Counted from the stretch's first letter, positions 8,018 to 16,977 are shown. The stretch is 64,000 bases of DNA from Brevibacillus sp. DP1.3A (GCF_013284245.2 NZ_CP085876.1:2215001-2279000); one strand, 5' to 3'. Notes: generated by a model from the sequence alone, not told the origin. Translations and numbers: made by a program.

Positions 8018-8368
8018 ATGATGTTTTTGTGGGCGTTTCTCGTAGGAGGAACGATTTGCTTAATCGGTCAATTTCTCATGGATGTCGTCAAGCTCACACC
8101 TGCCCATACGATGTCCTCTCTTGTTGTCACTGGGGCAGTGCTAGACGGACTCGGTCTATACGAGCCACTGGTTAATTTTGCCGGAGCAGGAGCGACAGTA
8201 CCCATCACGAGCTTTGGAAATGCACTGGTGCACGGGGCAATGGCGGAGGCCGAGAAGCATGGGGTAATAGGCATTATTACTGGCATTTTTGAAGTGACGA
8301 GTGCGGGGATTTCGGCTGCTATCGTCTTCGGATTTATCACGGCAGTCTTGTTCCGTCCAAAAGGATAA
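8018..8368 (+). CDS. spoVAE: stage V sporulation protein AE (AEb type)
   Basis: A 116-aa membrane protein with about four spans and the [17 protein letters not shown] motif shared with SpoVAC. It is the third membrane component of the Ca-DPA channel. I chose the first of two adjacent ATG codons (8018, 8021); GGAGAG lies 7 nt upstream of the first. No spoVAA, spoVAB or spoVAF gene is present. This matches the reduced C-D-E set of spoVA2-type operons rather than the full B. subtilis spoVAA-AF operon. Confidence 0.93.
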   Translation: MMFLWAFLVGGTICLIGQFLMDVVKLTPAHTMSSLVVTGAVLDGLGLYEPLVNFAGAGATVPITSFGNALVHGAMAEAEKHGVIGIITGIFEVTSAGISAAIVFGFITAVLFRPKG

Positions 8369-8462
8369 TAGCAGGTACATGTTGCCACTTGTGCCAAAAT
8401 ACTTGAATTGAACCTACTTTCGCCAACTTGTAGAATGAGTTGGGTAAAGGAGGGAACAATTT

Positions 8463-9110
8463 ATGTGGTGGAGCAAGAAAGCAGTAACAACCTTACTTGC
8501 TGCCTTTATGGCTGTAGCGTTTATTTTCCCGGCCGACTCCCTGGCAGCCACACAGATTCAGCGTGGTAGTGTGAACGGGGATGTATGGGATTTGCAGTAT
8601 CGTTTGCAGATGCTGGGCTACTACAATGGCAAAATGGATGGCATTTACGGAGCGAATACAACAAAGGCCGTCAGACAGTTTCAAAAAGCATACGGATTAC
8701 AGATTGACGGTATCACTGGTCCACATACATGGCGCGTTCTAAAGAAAGTGTCGGTAAATAAAGCGGAAATGCAGATGCTGGCACAGCTGGTCTATTCCGA
8801 AGCACGCGGAGAACCTTATGAGGGCCAAGTAGCTGTGGCTGCGGTTGCGTTAAACCGTGTCCAGTCCAAAAACTTTCCCAATACACTTGCGGGTGTCATC
8901 TTTGAGCCATTAGCGTTTACCGCTGTAGATGATGGACAATTCTGGATGACTCCTAACAAGACTGCTTACAAGGCAGCTTGGGATGCTGTACGAGGATGGG
9001 ACCCGACTAACCATTCTCTTTACTACTTTAACCCTGTTACGGCGACCTCCAAATGGATTTGGTCTCGTACACAAGTGAAAAAGATCGGCAAACACATTTT
9101 TTCCATTTAA
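8463..9110 (+). CDS. sleB: spore cortex-lytic enzyme SleB
   Basis: A 215-aa exported lytic transglycosylase that degrades cortex peptidoglycan during germination. A signal peptide (about 1-29, ending SLAA) is followed by a peptidoglycan-binding domain (residues 35-93, with the repeat-like WDLQYRLQMLGYYNGKMDG) and a hydrolase_2 catalytic domain (103-215). The YSEARGEP motif holds the catalytic Glu (about 113). In Bacillus sleB is followed by ypeB, whose product stabilises SleB. Here a terminator follows and no ypeB is adjacent. The ATG follows AAAGGAGGG. Confidence 0.95.
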   Translation: MWWSKKAVTTLLAAFMAVAFIFPADSLAATQIQRGSVNGDVWDLQYRLQMLGYYNGKMDGIYGANTTKAVRQFQKAYGLQIDGITGPHTWRVLKKVSVNKAEMQMLAQLVYSEARGEPYEGQVAVAAVALNRVQSKNFPNTLAGVIFEPLAFTAVDDGQFWMTPNKTAYKAAWDAVRGWDPTNHSLYYFNPVTATSKWIWSRTQVKKIGKHIFSI

Positions 9111-9122
9111 CCACTGTTCATG

Positions 9123-9173
9123 CAGCCCTTGAAACAGTATTCGTCATGATGCTGTTCGAGGGCTTTCCTTTTT
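9123..9173 (+). terminator. terminator after sleB
   Basis: A long stem AGCCCTTGAAACAG with CTGTTCGAGGGCT, with one bulged A, is followed by TTTCCTTTTT. It ends 80 bases before the next gene. Confidence 0.85.
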
Positions 9174-9191
9174 ACTGGAAACTATTGTTCA

Positions 9192-9219
9192 TTGTTTTTG
9201 CAAAATAGTTCGATAAAAT
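9192..9219 (+). promoter_or_regulatory. sigma-A-like promoter of the SLH/3D gene
   Basis: TTGTTT (9192-9197) and TAAAAT (9214-9219) with a 16-base spacer lie 40 bases before the chosen start codon. Confidence 0.5.
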
Positions 9220-9259
9220 GATACGAAAGGATTCGCAAATTTCCCCATGGAGGTTGATG

Positions 9260-10228
9260 ATGAAGAAACGGATGATCCTTGCCTCGCTGGCAGCCTTTTT
9301 GCTCATAGGTACACCAGTTGTCGAGGCAGAAACAACGAAAATGAACGAAACACCTTATGTAGACATTAGCGGCCATTGGGCAGAACAAGAAATCAATCAA
9401 CTTTACATAGCCGACGTAATTGGTCAAAACGAATATTTTCGACCTGATGACAACGTGACATTGGGTGAACTTCTTACGATGTTTGTGAATGCGAAAAGTA
9501 TTGAACCTCTTGGCAATAAGCAATCATCCTTTGCGGACGTACCGGCAAACAGCTGGCTGTCGTCCTATGCAGAGACGGCCTATCGACTGGGAATTGTCCA
9601 TGGGCAAAAGCAGGGGAATCACCTGTACTTACATCCGGATGCCCCAGTAAAAAGAGCAGAGCTCGCCTCTATTCTGGTAAGAACGATGGGGGACAGCGGA
9701 GTAGTCAATAACTTGAAGTGGTCTACGACGATCCAGAGATTGAACCAATACCCGGATGGGAACAACGTGAAAGAGAAAGAGCAACGCCCACTCGTTTACG
9801 CCATGCAAAACGGGTTAATGAGTGCCTATGAGGACGGTACATTGAAGCCAAACAAGTACATGACGAGAGCCGAAGCAGCCACATATGCGGCCCTTCACTT
9901 GCTTCCGGATAAGCCGAGAACGACAAAAGCTCTCGCAAACGGAACACCTTTTCGCCAGGAATTAACGGTACAAACGACTGCTTACAGCTACACGAACGAC
10001 AAGATCCTGTCGTATCTGGAGTATCCACTGCGCGAAGGTGTTGTAGCGGTTGATCCAAATGTCATCCCGCTTGGTACGCACTTGTACATCGATGGCTACG
10101 GCTATGCAGTGGCAGCTGATATCGGTGGTGCGGTAAAGCAACGCCATGTGGATCTGTATCTTCCGACGTTGAACGAAGCTGAAAATCATGGCTTGCAAAA
10201 AGGCGTCAAAGTATACGTGCTTGACTAA
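9260..10228 (+). CDS. secreted SLH-domain protein with C-terminal 3D domain
   Basis: A 322-aa exported protein with a signal peptide (KKR, then a hydrophobic stretch ending VEA, about 1-24). It carries three S-layer-homology repeats (about 30-85, 88-145 and 150-210; segments such as YVDISGHWAEQEI and SFADVPANSWLSSYAE), which bind pyruvylated secondary cell-wall polymer. A 3D domain follows (about 235-322, with three conserved Asp, as in VDPNVIPLGT and AADIGGAVKQRHVDLY). 3D domains occur in lytic transglycosylases of the resuscitation/YocH/MltA class, so wall hydrolysis is likely. GGAGG lies 6 nt before the ATG at 9260. Confidence 0.88.
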   Translation: MKKRMILASLAAFLLIGTPVVEAETTKMNETPYVDISGHWAEQEINQLYIADVIGQNEYFRPDDNVTLGELLTMFVNAKSIEPLGNKQSSFADVPANSWLSSYAETAYRLGIVHGQKQGNHLYLHPDAPVKRAELASILVRTMGDSGVVNNLKWSTTIQRLNQYPDGNNVKEKEQRPLVYAMQNGLMSAYEDGTLKPNKYMTRAEAATYAALHLLPDKPRTTKALANGTPFRQELTVQTTAYSYTNDKILSYLEYPLREGVVAVDPNVIPLGTHLYIDGYGYAVAADIGGAVKQRHVDLYLPTLNEAENHGLQKGVKVYVLD

Positions 10229-10247
10229 TAAAAATGCTGATCATATT

Positions 10248-10293
10248 TCCTGCTCTTTCCACTCATACTAACGTGGAAGGGGTGGGATTTTTT
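10248..10293 (+). terminator. terminator that overlaps the ribosome-binding site of the next gene
   Basis: TCCTGCTCTTTCCAC (10248-10262) pairs with GTGGAAGGGGTGGGA (10273-10287) through 15 pairs, four of them G-U, and six T residues follow. The 3' arm is also the only ribosome-binding site for the gene starting at 10295. Confidence 0.75.
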
Positions 10294-10294
10294 C

Positions 10295-10954
10295 ATGGTA
10301 TGGGTGTTGCTAGGATTGCTTGGTTTATTTGTCCTACTAGTGATCACGCCAATACAGTTGACGTGTTTATACAGTCGCGAAGGTGATAATGATCAATTGG
10401 AGATTACGATTGCAGCTTGGGGTATCATTCGCAGGAAATACGAAATTCCCATTCTCCTCTTGAAAATGACAGAAGCTGGGCCTGAGCTTGTTGCAAAGGT
10501 GGAAACGATCCAGCATGGAAGCAAGCTTCGGGAAAAGGTCAAAGATTTTACGCGGAGACAAGTGAAGATATGGTATCGCAATTATCGTGACGTGCTGGAA
10601 AGAGTACGTGACTTGCTGCCTTTGCTAAAAGACCTGTTCAAACAAATTCGCTGTACGAAGTTAGAATGGCATACGTTGTTGGGCACAGGTCAGGCAGCGG
10701 AAACAGGGGCGCTGACAGGACTAATCTGGGGAGTAAAAAGCCTGATAGTCGGGATTCTCTCCCACTCCATCTCTTTACAGACGAAGCCTGCCATGAGTGT
10801 ACAGCCTGTCTGGAACCAAGCACTTCTACATACGAAAGTTCAAGCGGTGTTGCATTTTTATTTGGGCCAGTTCGTTTTCTATGCGCTAAAAGTTTTTCTG
10901 CGGATTCGAAAAAATAAACAGCGAAAATGGCAAGCTGCGCCTACGCGTGCTTAA
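10295..10954 (+). CDS. DUF2953 sporulation-associated membrane protein (YtfI-like)
   Basis: A 219-aa protein with an N-terminal membrane segment (3-22), a basic middle region and the DUF2953 layout of YtfI. In Bacillus ytfI lies directly upstream of ytfJ (gerW), as here, and both are expressed in the developing spore. The role of YtfI is unknown. The ribosome-binding site AAGGGG is buried in the 3' arm of the preceding terminator hairpin, so translation from read-through transcripts may be damped. The C-terminus is short and basic (KNKQRKWQ). Confidence 0.78.
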   Translation: MVWVLLGLLGLFVLLVITPIQLTCLYSREGDNDQLEITIAAWGIIRRKYEIPILLLKMTEAGPELVAKVETIQHGSKLREKVKDFTRRQVKIWYRNYRDVLERVRDLLPLLKDLFKQIRCTKLEWHTLLGTGQAAETGALTGLIWGVKSLIVGILSHSISLQTKPAMSVQPVWNQALLHTKVQAVLHFYLGQFVFYALKVFLRIRKNKQRKWQAAPTRA

Positions 10955-11062
10955 TCACAAATGTGAGAGCATATATATTTATTCCCTTGTGCAGGGTACA
11001 TGCTCCGGATTTGTTGGGGGAATGATAAAACATGAAACAGATAGGAAGGAGGAGCGACAAAT

Positions 11063-11545
11063 ATGGCAGACCACCCGATTCAAGGCCTCATGAGAACAGC
11101 GATGGAAAATCTCAAGCAAATGGTGGACGTGAATACAATCATTGGTGATCCTGTTGAGACACCTGACGGTAGTGTCATTCTTCCGATCTCCAAGGTAGGA
11201 TTTGGTTTCGCGGCCGGGGGTAGTGAGTTCCAATACGATCACCATCATAATGGGCACCAACACACTCAACAGCATGAACATACTGGTCACCCATTTGGTG
11301 GGGGTAGTGGGGGCGGTGTCTCCATCACACCTGTAGCATTTTTGGTCGTGGGCAAACAAGGAATTCGTTCGATTCCGCTTGAAAATACGACCCATCTCTA
11401 TGACCGGATTTTGGATTCTGTTCCGCAAATCGTGGATAAAGTTCAGGGGATGTTTACCAAATCGGATGAACCTACTGTTTATTCCAATACGATAATTGCC
11501 AGAGCAGAAGAACAAGATTTGGAAGACCTTATGGATCGAAAGTAA
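11063..11545 (+). CDS. ytfJ: GerW family sporulation protein YtfJ
   Basis: A 160-aa protein of the GerW/YtfJ family, needed in B. subtilis for efficient spore germination with some germinants. The N-terminal two thirds carry the family core (VDVNTIIGDPVETPDGSVILPISKVGFGFAAGG, with the GxPI-type turns), then a low-complexity His/Gly-rich insert (about 62-86, many His, Gln and Gly), then the conserved VTPVAFLVVG-like strand. The His-rich loop is longer than I would expect and could bind metal. GGAGG precedes the ATG and a strong terminator follows. Confidence 0.9.
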   Translation: MADHPIQGLMRTAMENLKQMVDVNTIIGDPVETPDGSVILPISKVGFGFAAGGSEFQYDHHHNGHQHTQQHEHTGHPFGGGSGGGVSITPVAFLVVGKQGIRSIPLENTTHLYDRILDSVPQIVDKVQGMFTKSDEPTVYSNTIIARAEEQDLEDLMDRK

Positions 11546-11554
11546 GGAAAACAC

Positions 11555-11596
11555 AAAACAGGTATGCTCCACAAACGGGGCATACCTGTTTTTTCG
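11555..11596 (+). terminator. terminator between ytfJ and the convergent gene
   Basis: A 16-bp stem, AAAACAGGTATGCTCC with GGGGCATACCTGTTTT (one G-U pair), loop ACAAAC and a T tract. The flanking A run makes it usable in both directions, and it separates two convergent genes. Confidence 0.92.
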
Positions 11597-11613
11597 ATAG
11601 TAGGCGTATGACA

Positions 11614-12300
11614 TTACCAGAGTTCGTTTACATACAAGCCTGTTTTCGCAACATGCTGATAATGAAGGCTCGAGCTGGAGGAGGCGATATAAGGATGGAG
11701 GGCCATCGCTTCCTCGTAATAACGGGAAAAGGAGCCGAGGGGCTTGCTTTGCAATCCCAACGTACCTGCTCTGAATGCTTGGGCTACACGCTCCATTGTA
11801 TTTCTATAGTCCACATAGCGGGTCTGTACGGCCTCCAACCATTTCTCATTATCCATTTCCAGTTGTCCATCTGGTAACAGCTTGATTCCAAACGTTTGGA
11901 GTTTTTCCTCTTCATCTTTTGCCACTTGAGCGAATGCATCCAGCTTTTGCGTCGTCAAGGTATCTGCTTTTTCCGCAAGAAATAGCTGTAGGCGATTATT
12001 TTTACTTACTAACGACTGTGTTCGCTCATACAATAGCTCAATGTCAGGTTCAGCCTCGCTGTCTTTCCCGGCGGCAATCAATTCCCGAGCACTCTTCTCC
12101 AAATCTGAGGAAAACCGGTACAGACGCGATAAGGAATCGGAAAGCTCCGTTGTCCATTGCTGCTGACGAGTGTAGTACGGCTGCAAATTATAACGGAAGA
12201 TCGGGTTGACTGGCGTGCTTAATTTTGCCTGAAGCATATGGGAATGATAGCGCCCTACCCGCTGCGTAAATGGAACATGGCTGACTCGATTCGTTTTCAT
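11614..12300 (-). CDS. conserved hypothetical protein, mostly helical
   Basis: A 228-aa protein I do not recognise. It has no signal peptide and no membrane segment. The middle (about 40-170) is rich in charged and Gln residues and predicted helical or coiled-coil; the C-terminus carries a run of five serines. The first residues (VSHVPFTQRVGRYHSHML) look like the short basic N-terminus of flagellar or filament-associated proteins, but this is only an impression. The ATG at 12300 follows GAGGAGGTGATCGAC. A good sigma-A promoter lies in the 3' end of pyc. It is followed by the bidirectional terminator at 11555-11596. Confidence 0.75.
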   Translation of the reverse strand: MKTNRVSHVPFTQRVGRYHSHMLQAKLSTPVNPIFRYNLQPYYTRQQQWTTELSDSLSRLYRFSSDLEKSARELIAAGKDSEAEPDIELLYERTQSLVSKNNRLQLFLAEKADTLTTQKLDAFAQVAKDEEEKLQTFGIKLLPDGQLEMDNEKWLEAVQTRYVDYRNTMERVAQAFRAGTLGLQSKPLGSFSRYYEEAMALHPYIASSSSSLHYQHVAKTGLYVNELW

Positions 12301-12359
12301 GTCGATCACCTCCTCATAAGCAAATGGAATGAATCCCCAGGAACAATTTACTATCTCCT

Positions 12360-12387
12360 ATTATAGACGATGCCTACTCCATTTCAA
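12360..12387 (-). promoter_or_regulatory. sigma-A promoter inside the 3' end of pyc
   Basis: On the minus strand TTGAAA (12382-12387) and a perfect TATAAT (12360-12365) with a 16-base spacer lie 60 bases before the start of the 228-aa gene. The -35 box overlaps the last codons of pyc. Confidence 0.65.
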
Positions 12388-15300
12388 TGAGCAGATCGCC
12401 AGTTTGAATGGCTTCGCCTGCTTTCACGTAGACAGCTTTAATTTTTCCGTCGAGCGGGGCTTGAATCGTCGTCTCCATTTTCATCGCTTCACTCACCAAA
12501 AGATGCTCACCTTTTCGCACCTTGTCACCTTCAGCTACAAGCACCTTGAGCACTTTCCCTGGCATAGAGGCACCGAGGTGGGCAGGATTTTGTGCTTCTG
12601 CTTTTCGGCGGATCAGTTCAGAGACTTTTGCAGACTGGTCACGGATGAAGATTTCACGTGGCTGTCCGTTCAGTTCAAAATAGATGATGCGTCGTCCATC
12701 TGGATGAAGCTCGCCAACTGCGACCAGCTTGATAATCAGTGTCTTACCGCGCTCGATCGTAATGGCGGTTTCCTCACCCGGACGCAACCCGTAGAAAAAC
12801 GTTCCCGTATTCAATACCGACAGGTCACCGTATTCCTTCAGGCGTTGTTCAAATTGCAAATAGACTTGCGGATACATGATATAGGACAGGACGTCTAGAT
12901 GACTGGGCTCACGTCCGATTTTGGCTTCCAGCTCAGCGGCAACTTGCGTAAAGTCAACGGGCGCGAGCAATTCACCTGGACGTGCAGTAAAGGCATCGCG
13001 ACCTTTTAGCACGAGCTCCTGCAACTCCTTCGGGAATCCTCCCGGCGGTTGGCCAAGATACCCTTGGAAAAATTGAATGACGGAATCCGGAAAGTCGAGG
13101 CGTGTGCCTTTCTCCCAAATGTTTTCCTCATTCAAATTGTTTTGGACCATGAACAGGGCCATGTCACCGACGACCTTGGATGACGGGGTCACTTTTACGA
13201 TGTCGCCACACATTTGATTGACGACAGCATACATGTGCTTCACTTCGTCCCAACGACCTTCCAGACCAACCGCTTTGGCTTGCTGCTCCAGATTGGTGTA
13301 TTGGCCTCCAGGCATTTCGTGAACGTACACCTCAGTGTTACTCGCTTTCATGCCGCTTTCAAAGCCTTGGTAGGACGGACGTACATCCTCCCAGTAATCA
13401 GACAGCTTGTTGAACGATTCAAGAGATAAGCCAGTCTCACGCTCCGTATGGGCTAGGCTCGCGATCAACCCGTTCAAGCTTGGTTGGGAAGTGAGTCCAG
13501 ACATGGAGCTGGCGCAAGCATCGACGATATCCACGCCTGCTTCGATCGCTTTCAGAAGCATGGCGCCAGCGTTTCCTGACGTATCGTGAGTATGCAGATG
13601 GATCGGAATGCTGATTTCTTGTTTTAAAGCAGAGACGAGCGAATGAGCAGCATACGGCTTCAAAAGACCTGCCATATCCTTGATCGCGAGAATATGGGCA
13701 CCTGCTTTTTCCAATTCTTTAGCCAGATTGACATAGTAGGCCAAGCTGTATTTGGTTTTGGTCGGGTCTAGAATATCTCCGGTGTAGCAAATCGCTGCTT
13801 CGGCTACCTTGCCAGATTCGCGTACGGCTTCAATGGCTGTTTGCATCCCAGGAAGCCAGTTCAAGCTGTCAAAGATCCGAAAGACATCGATGCCATTTTC
13901 CGCAGAGGCTTTGACGAAGGCATGGATCACATTATCCGGGTAATTGGTGTAGCCTACGCCATTTGCTCCGCGCAAGAGCATTTGGAACAGAACATTCGGT
14001 ATGCGTTGGCGGAGAATTTGCAGTCGTTCCCAGGGAGATTCCTGCAAAAAGCGCATCGTCGTGTCAAAAGTGGCGCCGCCCCACATCTCCAGCGAGAAGA
14101 GCCCGGAACCGAGCTTGCCTGTCGCTTCTGCAATAGTAGCGAGATCGTAGGTGCGCACACGCGTAGCAAACAAAGACTGGTGGGCATCGCGGAATGTCGT
14201 GTCTGTGACAAGCACCTGCTTCTGCGCCTGAATCCAGCGTACGAGACCATCGGCACCTTCTTTGTCTAGAATTTGCTTCGTGCCGTTCGGATATGGCTGA
14301 GTAAATGGTGTCCGCGGGATGCGAGGCGAGTCGAAGTGCGGCTTTTTCTCCGATTTCTGGAGACCAGGATATCCGTTGACAATCGTGTCTCCGATATAAG
14401 ATAGTAATTTGGTACCACGGTCTTGACGGCCAGGGAAGATGAACAGCTCTGGTTTGGTGTCAATAAACGATGTATCGTAGTTGCCACTCAAAAAATCAGG
14501 ATGTGTCACGACATTCTCCAAAAACGGCAGGTTCGTTTTCACGCCACGAATACGGAACTCACGCAGTGTGCGCAGCATTTTGCGAGCGGCTTGATCAAAG
14601 CTCGCGCCATACGTGGAGATTTTGACCAGAAGCGAGTCGTAAAACGGTGTAATGATCGCGCCTGGATAACCATTGCCGCCGTCCAGCCTTACGCCGAAGC
14701 CTCCACCGGAACGCCAGGCGGACAAGCGACCAGCATCTGGCAGGAAGTTGTTTTCAGCGTCTTCTGTTGTGACACGGCACTGGATGGCAAAACCACTCAT
14801 CTGGATATCACTTTGCGCATTGATGCCAATTTCCTCATCGGAGAGCGCATGCCCCTCGGCTACGCGAATCTGCGACTGAACAATGTCGATTCCAGTGATG
14901 AGCTCCGTGATGGTATGCTCTACTTGAATGCGTGGATTGACTTCTATAAAATAAAAACGCTTGTCCGGCGTTAACAAAAACTCGACAGTACCAGCGTTCG
15001 AATAACCGGCTTTTTGCATGAGAGTGAGAGCAGCCTGGCAAATATCTTCACGCAGTTTGTCATCCAACGATAGGCTCGGTGCTACTTCGACCACTTTTTG
15101 ATGGCGCCGTTGAACAGAGCAATCGCGCTCATACAGATGGACGATGTTTCCATAGTTGTCACCGAGAATTTGGACCTCGATGTGTTTGGGCTGTTCTAAG
15201 TATCGCTCCAAATACACCTTGGCATTGCCAAAGGAAGAGCGGGCCTCGGAACGTGCGCGATCTAACGAATATTGCAATTCATCCTGACTGCGGACGATAC

Positions 15301-15820
15301 GCATACCACGGCCTCCGCCGCCAGATACGCCTTTAATAATGATGGGGTAGCCGTATTCTTTGGCAAAGAGAAGCGCCTCTTGGAGTGTTTCGATTGGTTC
15401 TGGAGTGCCTGGAATCACTGGGATTTCCGCTTCAATCGCAAGACGACGGGCTTCTACCTTGTCCCCGAATTTGTCGATCAGCTCAGGGGATGGTCCAATG
15501 AAAATGATGCCTTCCTCTTGGCAACGCTTTGCAAAATCAGCATTCTCAGCAAGAAATCCATAGCCTGGGTGAATGGCATCGATATCGTTGCGCTTGGCAA
15601 TCTCGATGATGCTTTCGATATCGAGGTAAGCCTCAATAGGCCCTTTTCCGGCTCCGACCAAGTAAGACTCGTCGGCCTTGAAGCGATGGATAGAAACGTT
15701 GTCCTGCTCGGAGTACACGGCTACCGTACGTATGCCGAGTTCCGTTGCTGCGCGAAAGATCCGAATGGCGATCTCACCGCGGTTTGCTACCAGTAGGCGA
15801 TTGATTTTTCTCTTTTTCAT
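12374..15820 (-). CDS. pyc: pyruvate carboxylase
   Basis: A 1148-aa single-chain biotin enzyme that carboxylates pyruvate to oxaloacetate to refill the citric acid cycle. The biotin carboxylase domain is at about 1-455 (ATP-grasp, GGGGRGMR near 170). The carboxyltransferase TIM barrel is at about 530-810 (VTDTTFRDAHQSLFATR near 535). The PYC/OADA domain runs to about 1050. The biotinyl domain is at about 1075-1148 with the biotin-accepting Lys in SEAMKMETT. The length matches the family. I chose the ATG at 15820 because it follows GGGGGAGAG and begins the conserved KINRLLVANRGEIAIR. It is transcribed alone, away from the housekeeping genes on its right. Confidence 0.97.
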   Translation of the reverse strand: MKKRKINRLLVANRGEIAIRIFRAATELGIRTVAVYSEQDNVSIHRFKADESYLVGAGKGPIEAYLDIESIIEIAKRNDIDAIHPGYGFLAENADFAKRCQEEGIIFIGPSPELIDKFGDKVEARRLAIEAEIPVIPGTPEPIETLQEALLFAKEYGYPIIIKGVSGGGGRGMRIVRSQDELQYSLDRARSEARSSFGNAKVYLERYLEQPKHIEVQILGDNYGNIVHLYERDCSVQRRHQKVVEVAPSLSLDDKLREDICQAALTLMQKAGYSNAGTVEFLLTPDKRFYFIEVNPRIQVEHTITELITGIDIVQSQIRVAEGHALSDEEIGINAQSDIQMSGFAIQCRVTTEDAENNFLPDAGRLSAWRSGGGFGVRLDGGNGYPGAIITPFYDSLLVKISTYGASFDQAARKMLRTLREFRIRGVKTNLPFLENVVTHPDFLSGNYDTSFIDTKPELFIFPGRQDRGTKLLSYIGDTIVNGYPGLQKSEKKPHFDSPRIPRTPFTQPYPNGTKQILDKEGADGLVRWIQAQKQVLVTDTTFRDAHQSLFATRVRTYDLATIAEATGKLGSGLFSLEMWGGATFDTTMRFLQESPWERLQILRQRIPNVLFQMLLRGANGVGYTNYPDNVIHAFVKASAENGIDVFRIFDSLNWLPGMQTAIEAVRESGKVAEAAICYTGDILDPTKTKYSLAYYVNLAKELEKAGAHILAIKDMAGLLKPYAAHSLVSALKQEISIPIHLHTHDTSGNAGAMLLKAIEAGVDIVDACASSMSGLTSQPSLNGLIASLAHTERETGLSLESFNKLSDYWEDVRPSYQGFESGMKASNTEVYVHEMPGGQYTNLEQQAKAVGLEGRWDEVKHMYAVVNQMCGDIVKVTPSSKVVGDMALFMVQNNLNEENIWEKGTRLDFPDSVIQFFQGYLGQPPGGFPKELQELVLKGRDAFTARPGELLAPVDFTQVAAELEAKIGREPSHLDVLSYIMYPQVYLQFEQRLKEYGDLSVLNTGTFFYGLRPGEETAITIERGKTLIIKLVAVGELHPDGRRIIYFELNGQPREIFIRDQSAKVSELIRRKAEAQNPAHLGASMPGKVLKVLVAEGDKVRKGEHLLVSEAMKMETTIQAPLDGKIKAVYVKAGEAIQTGDLLIEME

Positions 15821-15933
15821 TATTCTCTCCCCCTTACGTCTCGGAAAAAAAGACGTATTAAAATTATATATAGAACAAATATACAAAATTTTCTCGACAC
15901 AAGACACACCTTTTTTCGATCACAGGAGGATGG

Positions 15934-16377
15934 ATGAACGTGAACAATCAGAACGACAAGCTGCCTGTATTTGTGTACGGCACACTTTTGACGGGCTTTG
16001 GAAATCATAGGAATTACGTGAAAACGTATAAACATGAGGCAACACCTGCGACGATCCTAGGTGAGATCTATCATTTGCCGGCAGGCTATCCGGGATTGCT
16101 GAAAGGAGAGCAGGAGGTCGTGGGGGAGATCGTCACATTTGCCCCTGACGTGTATGAGCAAGCGTTAGCTGGACTGGACGAGCTGGAGACCTACTATGGC
16201 GAGGGTGATCCGCGCAATGAATACGAGCGGATCATCGTGTCAGCGACGATGGAAGAAACAGCTCAGGTCGTGAACGTCTACGTATATCGTTATTTGGATC
16301 AAGACCTGGTCAAGCAAACAGGCGTGCACATTCCGCATGGGAATTGGCGACGCTACATGCAAGAGCAGTCTGAATAG
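15934..16377 (+). CDS. gamma-glutamylcyclotransferase-like protein (AIG2/YtfP type)
   Basis: A 147-aa protein of the GGCT-like fold. The N-terminal VFVYGTLLTGFGNH is the family's YGTL substrate-loop signature (about 11-24). The Glu in GLDELETYYG (about residue 80) fits the catalytic acid. Family members cyclise gamma-glutamyl amines or remain uncharacterised, so the substrate is unknown. AGGAGG lies only 4 nt before the ATG; a GTG 6 nt further on is an alternative start. It is followed 49 nt later by a hypothetical gene in the same direction. Confidence 0.83.
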   Translation: MNVNNQNDKLPVFVYGTLLTGFGNHRNYVKTYKHEATPATILGEIYHLPAGYPGLLKGEQEVVGEIVTFAPDVYEQALAGLDELETYYGEGDPRNEYERIIVSATMEETAQVVNVYVYRYLDQDLVKQTGVHIPHGNWRRYMQEQSE

Positions 16378-16426
16378 CCATTGCTCGTTTTGCCAAAACT
16401 GGTAGGGAAAAGGAGGGAGCCCTGCC

Positions 16427-16960
16427 ATGGAATTACTCCATTGTGAACCTGCACAAATCTGGCGTTACTTGATTCCGCAAAATCACTGGATGTTTCCCGA
16501 CGAAGTTCCAGAAGATGAACTGATCTTTCATTATCGCGACCATATTTATTTTGTAAACAATGACGGCTCAGTTTTGTCCATGCCACAGCCTGCTTGCTTC
16601 GAAACGCTGGATATGGGGACCTTGCTGGAGTATTTAGCAACATCGGACGACACCATTGATTTTGACGATGAAGGAGAATTCGATTACGGTCATGTCTTAA
16701 AGCGTATGGGGTATATCGTGCCAGTCAGGGACAAGCGGGAAAAAGCTACGTATCAAATTGAGATTATCAACACAGCATTGCCGAAAGCACATGGAACGCG
16801 GTACGAAATGAAGCAGGTTACCTTTGCTTTTGCCCTCTATCACGCGCTGATGCGCTGTCATGAGCTGAATGCGAAAACGGATTGGGAGTATGAGCATGAA
16901 GTGAAGCGAATCGCTGAGGTACAAGCCAAGCAAAGCGGGAAAGTGCAAGTGAATCTGTAA
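16427..16960 (+). CDS. hypothetical protein
   Basis: A 177-aa acidic protein I do not recognise. It has no signal peptide or membrane segment. The N-terminal half is rich in Asp and Glu (for example TIDFDDEGEFDYGH, about 78-91). The C-terminal third is predicted helical and basic, with KQVTFAFALYHALMRCHE near 127-145. The ATG follows AAAAGGAGG at good spacing, and codon use looks like the neighbours, so the gene is real. It may share a transcript with the cyclotransferase-like gene. Tpx has its own promoter downstream. Confidence 0.7.
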   Translation: MELLHCEPAQIWRYLIPQNHWMFPDEVPEDELIFHYRDHIYFVNNDGSVLSMPQPACFETLDMGTLLEYLATSDDTIDFDDEGEFDYGHVLKRMGYIVPVRDKREKATYQIEIINTALPKAHGTRYEMKQVTFAFALYHALMRCHELNAKTDWEYEHEVKRIAEVQAKQSGKVQVNL

Positions 16961-16977
16961 TTTCTACTATTGGCATA

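Noticed and set aside
5353..8368. spoVA operon as a Tn1546-like spoVA2mob element
   Set aside because: No transposase, resolvase or terminal repeats are seen around it; it looks like part of the normal chromosome.
11032..11057. TGAAAC-N16-CGAC, like an ECF sigma promoter, before ytfJ
   Set aside because: The -10 box lies at the ribosome-binding site of ytfJ, so transcription would start after it; the match is probably chance.
12329..15796. Long open frames antisense to pyc
   Set aside because: They mirror the codon pattern of a firmly identified 1148-aa gene on the other strand and have no good start signals.
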